This document shows, in pieces, positions 59,601 through 64,000 of a stretch of 64,000 nt of DNA (the stretch's first letter is position 1; each line of letters begins with the position of its first letter). The stretch comes from Phaseolus vulgaris (Eukaryota > Streptophyta > Magnoliopsida > Fabales > Fabaceae), in the NCBI RefSeq assembly GCF_000499845.2, contig NC_023750.2, positions 3,519,478 to 3,583,477 on the forward strand, written 5' to 3'. The notes beneath the pieces are model-generated. The model was given only the letters and a program-made list of their open reading frames with translations. It did not search any database and was not told the origin of the DNA. The position numbers were made by a program, and so were the translations under genes.

Positions 59601-62600
59601 ATTACAATAACTGATCCCACATTGCTTGTTCATTGCAAAACTTGTCATCAATTGTCCTTCTGTTAGTATCCAAGAAGTATTCAGTGAGAATTTCTGTTTG
59701 ATCTCCAACAAACACAAATAATTCATTCTTAATTTCTAAGAATATTTGAAATTTCCAAAACCAAATAATAAAGCAAGTAATAAGATAAAAGCTAAAAAAG
59801 CTTAACTGTGCCATACTTAACATATATGGAGAAAATGTCAAACCTGCGGGTCACATCTTTGGCCCCTTGCCCAGCAAAGGCAACAACATATCTCAAAGAT
59901 TTTTTGCATGCAGCTACCATGGCTTCAACCTTGTCCTCTCCATCAATAATCAAATTGACAGCATCAACATGCACCCACTTTCCTGTCAAATTTTCTTCAC
60001 TGCAATATACTTCTGCCCAATACAGAGGAGATCCTACTTTCATTGATCCAATTGCTGTAGAAATTACTTGGGAGGAGGTTGATGATTCTTCACCTGTAAC
60101 CCTTTTCACTCTTTTGGATGGAGAAGAAAAACAGGAAGAGTCAGGATTTGCACCTGACTTGTCCTGAGATTCAACGGCTGTAGCAGAAAGAGCCATTTCC
60201 AACTGCATATCAAATTCAAGATCTCCTTTCCTCTTTGATTTACGAGATTTGTTGGTGAGAGACGATTCCAGGTTACTATCTTGTGTCTCAGAAGCTTTCG
60301 AGTTTGCAACACTATCATTTCTTACTTCAACAATAGGAGGATCTCTAGACTGATCCATGTGCTTTGTCACACGACATTTCTTACTTTTCTGTGAATGGAC
60401 AAGAGAACTTTCACAGACATTCTCTCTCTCACTACAAGATAATGATTCTTGAGGTGATTTAAAATCCACTTTTCGCTTAGATACCATTGGTGTAGAAGTT
60501 TTAAATATCCCGCAACTAGATCCACTTGCAACTTGAAACGCTTTAAGAGGGGAAACATCCAAAACGGACACAAACCTGAAATATGCCTTTGATAAGAAAT
60601 TTAACAGCACATATGCTCAGAAGTCCATGAGTCATAAAAATTGAATAAATTTTGTTACTGCCACCTGTTCATGGCAATAGTATTGATACTCTAACATCTT
60701 TTGTTTTAACATATTTCATTCTACCAATTATTTAAAGGCACACTTCTGACTTGCCTATATACTTTGAATCAGAACTTCATTCTATACCATGAAGGTCAAA
60801 ATAGAGTAATTGCTACGTTATTATTGTTATCTTTCCTTTTCTAGATTCAATACATGCACCGTCACTGTTTGTATATTACCATTCCCAGCCCAAATAATAG
60901 AAACCACATCCTGCAGGTGGTTAAAGATATGAAAGCATTTTGGAGTGGATGATTCATGAATCAGGGAATGCATCAGCAGCAGTTGGAAACCAATATAAAT
61001 ATGTAACATCAGGGTGTTTTTCTATCAAATAGAAAATACTAGCTTAATGTTGCACTTAAAGTATTTAATGTACAATTTTTTCCAATCAGCAATATAAAAA
61101 GTAATTGAGGAATGATAGAAAGATATTCTGTTATGTGCTGCAATACCTGGCTGTAAGATTTAAAGCTCTTAATAGAGCCACTGATAATGCTGCAATCTGC
61201 AATTTAAAAAAAAAAATCCTTGCCCCAGTAAATGTTCTGCCAAGCACTAAGAAATTATATAAAGTATATAAGATAACAGAACCAACCCAGTCTCTCTTAA
61301 TAAACTTTATTTTACTACTGATTTATGTTAGTGAATTATAAGCAGATGAAGAGAGTCATTAAAAGACCATCAAATCCTTTCTTTCAAGTAATGAAAGAAT
61401 TAGTAGTAACATATCCTGCACTTTCAAGTTCCAACTTTGGAACTAGAGCATTTGTTATATGCCTGGGTAATCATACTACAGCGAATGGAAGCTTTATTAA
61501 AAGACAAACTCAAAATCTAGTGAAGTATATTAACAAAAATGCTATTAAAAATGGACTGGGCCAAACTTGTTTCCAAAAGTTAGCTCAAGGAAGAAGGATT
61601 ATCCAGCCTTATAAAAAGTATTGACCATATTCCTAATCAATATGGGATATCTTAGGACACAACCCCTCAAGATTGGACATCTAGAGCCTAAAGTTTGTGG
61701 AGCTGAACATCTACAGATAGCCCAACATTGATATTGAAGAGGCTTTGATACCATATTAGAGAACAACTGAGCATAAATCGCTCCAAAAGTACTAGATCGA
61801 GAGTGCAGGATTGCAGGATTGCCCAAGTACTAGATCGAGAGTGCAAGATATAAATAAGCAGTATTTTAGCCATATTCCTACCAAATCCCAGACATCTTAA
61901 CAAAGCCATAATAAAAATAGATCTACCTCTTCAGGACTGCCCTCTTGTGATTCTAAAGCTGAGGCCAAACCAAAGCATGGTGAAGCTTCTCTATTCATTA
62001 CAGTTTTTAACATGGAAATTATCGTGGAACTGCATGTGTTTCACACAAGGATCAAACAAGATATAACAAATGATGTAGCATGAATTTATACAAAACTGCA
62101 CATTAAATGTAACAAAATAGTATGTGTATACTAATGAAACCATACCCATGATATTAAAGGATATAGAGCTTTTGAAGTGAGTTTTTTAACATTTGACAGC
62201 TGGAGCAAGTGTGCTGGTAGTAGAGAAAGCAAAGAAGCCTGCCATTATCAAGAAATGCACAACTTGACAAGCAATTTTGGTGAGCAAACAAGTTTTAAAT
62301 TGTTTCACTTAAAAAATGTTCTCCAAAATAAATTTCCATCAAACATTATAAAATAGAATTAGGAATAAGTAAACTCAATCAAAATTGACGAAGTGGCTTA
62401 AGGTATACATATAAATGCAAACATGTTGTAACGAAATTCCTATATTAACAACTGTTTCAAAAAGTATAACAAAAAAGTAATATCTGATACAATAATTGAG
62501 TTATGGATTACCACAAACAAGTGGTGTTAAGGAAGCAAAAGCTTGATGACACAAATGTAGCATATAAAAGAAATGCTAATATAAATTATCCATTCAAAAT

Positions 62601-63488
62601 ATTAAAAATTAACAAGAGTCAACCTGAATAAGAGGATCATCACAAGCATTGTCTATTAATCTTCCTCGAGCGAGTAAAGAAAGCAAATGAACCCTGTGTA
62701 CAAGTTCAGCCAACTCCTGAAGAATTTTACAAATTACTTTTGCAAAGTAGCTAAAAGCTATTTTATATTAAAGCCAAGACAAGTTCAATGCTACAGCAAT
62801 TAACCTTATCCTCCACAGAAGCTCGTCGAACTTGTTTCTGTACGGTTTTATTAGGGGTCAGATTCAATTCAATTGTTACAGGATGATCATCCCTGGCAAC
62901 TACACCATCTTCCCAATCTGAGTCATCCAGCTCTTCCTTGTTATCGAAGTACTCCTGAACTGAACTACTACATTTCTCCCCAGCAGAAGCATTTCCCAAG
63001 GAATTTCTACTACAATGTCCAACCTCTGACGTCTTTGATTGAAGCATTGGATCCAAGACTTGGTTTCCATTGTTCTGGCTCAAAACTCAGCCTATAAGAA
63101 TATCGAAGAATAACATGCTGCTTTAGGAATTTAGACACTCATACTTTGATTTAAACATTAAAACACCTAAGAATAAAGCAAATCAGATAATTAAGTCATC
63201 AAAAAGAATTGCACAGCACAAATTAAGACAAGTAAAAATAACAAATTAGAGGGACCCACTGTCTCTTTTTCCGGGAAGTGCCAACTTTATTAGCACGGCG
63301 CAGAAGCTTTCCAACAGCCTCTCGAGATATTTCGGTCAGTGCTCCTGAAATTCAGTATAAACATTGATCACTCATGAGTAAAATAATTTTTCTAATAGTT
63401 GTTGGACATGATTTTATCAAACCATTATCACTAGGTGATTGAAATTTGTTTCCATCTTCTGAGTTTTGTTGGGCTCCAGTTTGATCTT
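56662..63488 (-). CDS. RAD4: XPC/RAD4 DNA-damage recognition protein, 3' 13 exons (5' end outside)
   Basis: Exons (high to low): 63423-63488, 63260-63344, 62805-63078, 62624-62716, 62146-62238, 61927-62029, 61147-61196, 59844-60575, 58734-58977, 58460-58654, 58207-58359, 57417-57626, 56662-57057; all GT-AG. XPC binds distorted DNA and starts global nucleotide-excision repair. Seen: acidic DDSDWEDG; transglutaminase-fold pieces (LVHRVHLLSLLARGRLID; ALNLTARFVSVLDV; later WAEVYC and WVHVDAVN); BHD1 (HPLYALEKWLTKYQVLHP), BHD2 (LYGKWQLEPLNLP, then DVWSEKCLPPGTVHL) and BHD3 (RLEIDYAPAMVGFEF, then PVFDGIVVCSEF); a charged helix EAYAEEEERRQAEEKKRDE. About 897 codons are visible. The exon 61927-62029 has 103 nt where phase needs 102. 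For the third exon, the acceptor at 63079-63081 is the only one I found that keeps the frame. The first exon(s) and start codon lie beyond 64000 or were not recognised. Confidence 0.9.
61615..61860 (-). mobile_element. TRIM/LTR-element remnant in an XPC intron
   Basis: On the minus strand TGGTATCAAAGCC (61741-61753) resembles a tRNA-Met primer site. About 75 bases on, CTTGAGGGGTTG (near 61660-61671) resembles a purine tract, followed by an LTR-like TGTCCTAAGATATCCC (from 61659). The internal region is very short and non-coding, as in a TRIM. A direct repeat, AGTACTAGATCGAGAGTGCA, occurs twice near 61788 and 61825. Edges approximate. Confidence 0.45.
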
Positions 63489-64000
63489 CTGCAAAATTGA
63501 GGGGAAATACTCAAAAGAATATCCTGTTACCATCAATTGGTGTAAAACTAAAATTTGTACCATTTAAGATTAGAGCATCGATTTTCACGATTAGTAGAAA
63601 GTTAAGAAAATTACGCCTCTCCTATTAACTTGTTGCTTTAATTCCCCTAAGAAAACGAGTCTGGAGAGCGACCCAAGCATATGAAAGTGTGACACCCTAT
63701 CACAATTAGTCCCTAAAAGTGTAATATGTTGTTACATTAGTCGCTGAAACTAAGAAAAAATCCAAAATAGTTCCTTAATTTCTAGTTGTTTCATCTAAAT
63801 TTTCAAACACTTACTATCATTTTGATCCTTAAAATGTAATAATATCATCACTGGTCATTTTTATTTTGAATTTGGACCAATGTGATTGACAGATTGCTTT
63901 TTCAGGAACGTTTTTAAAATTTCCTCAGTTTGGAGGACTAGTGTGACAAAGTTATACACTTACAGGTACTGAAATGGAGGTTTACACTCTCATTAACACC
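63489..64000. other. XPC 5' intron or flank, repeat-like
   Basis: Upstream of the first recognisable XPC exon. No start exon can be identified. Sequence from 63690 (CACAATTAGTCCCTAAAAG, AAATAGTTCCTTAATTTC) looks like dispersed repeat DNA. It is probably intronic because the 63488 exon begins in mid-codon after a good acceptor. Confidence 0.4.

Noticed and set aside
63060..63090. Apparent frameshift or stop at the start of XPC exon 62805-63078
   Set aside because: Using the acceptor GAG at 63079-63081 instead of the nearer-looking TATAG joins the exon to 63260-63344 in frame, so no defect is needed.
1..64000. CRISPR arrays, riboswitches, bacterial operons
   Set aside because: The window is plant nuclear DNA with introns and LTR elements. 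The tandem repeats seen (minisatellite, TRIM array) have no regular repeat-spacer layout.

Overview
The window looks like nuclear DNA from a dicot plant, most likely a papilionoid legume (inferred from the style of the repeats and the XPC protein). It is AT-rich and full of GT-AG introns. It holds one tRNA, the 3' portion of one conserved single-copy gene, and many nested transposable elements.

Left third (1-24.7 kb). There is no intact host gene here. A decayed Ty3/gypsy element on the minus strand (about 3.1-7.6 kb: Gag, RT, RNase H and integrase fragments) is interrupted by a 1.67-kb insertion. A much younger Ty1/copia element (8667-12286, minus strand) has two 280-bp LTRs differing at four sites, and both its CTCAA target duplications survive. 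Its gag/protease part is replaced by the LTR plus internal region of a different, miniature retroelement (TRIM). The same TRIM family forms a head-to-tail array of four LTRs and three internal segments at 15247-16150, flanked by one ATTCT duplication. CACTA-type ends and two oppositely oriented foldback MITEs follow.

Middle (24.7-31.4 kb). A Ty3/gypsy-type element with Gag and protease remnants but no RT or integrase (24723-28467) is followed by LTR-like and unclassified repeat sequence, then a complete tRNA-Cys(GCA) gene on the minus strand.

Right-centre (about 31.5-55.8 kb). This is the main discovery candidate: a very large Helitron rolling-circle transposon on the plus strand. Its 3' end is clear (short hairpin, then CTAG before host T, 55831); its 5' end is tentative (31545). 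It carries an uninterrupted 16-exon Rep-helicase gene (1,828 aa), an uninterrupted 11-exon RPA70-like ssDNA-binding protein gene (534 aa), and an unusual cargo of three related B3-domain genes: one intact, one with a one-base frameshift, one reduced to a C-terminal fragment. A canonical E2F-type site lies about 130 bp before the Rep-helicase start codon. Several internal tandem duplications, including duplicated coding exons, show active remodelling. Rep-helicase would nick, unwind and re-join; the RPA-like protein would coat the single strand. The B3 proteins are presumably nuclear DNA-binding proteins of unknown role here.

Right end (56.6-64 kb). The minus strand carries the last 13 exons of XPC/RAD4, the nucleotide-excision-repair damage sensor, running off the window at its 5' end. 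All splice phases agree except one 103-nt exon holding one base too many. A small LTR-element remnant sits in the next intron.
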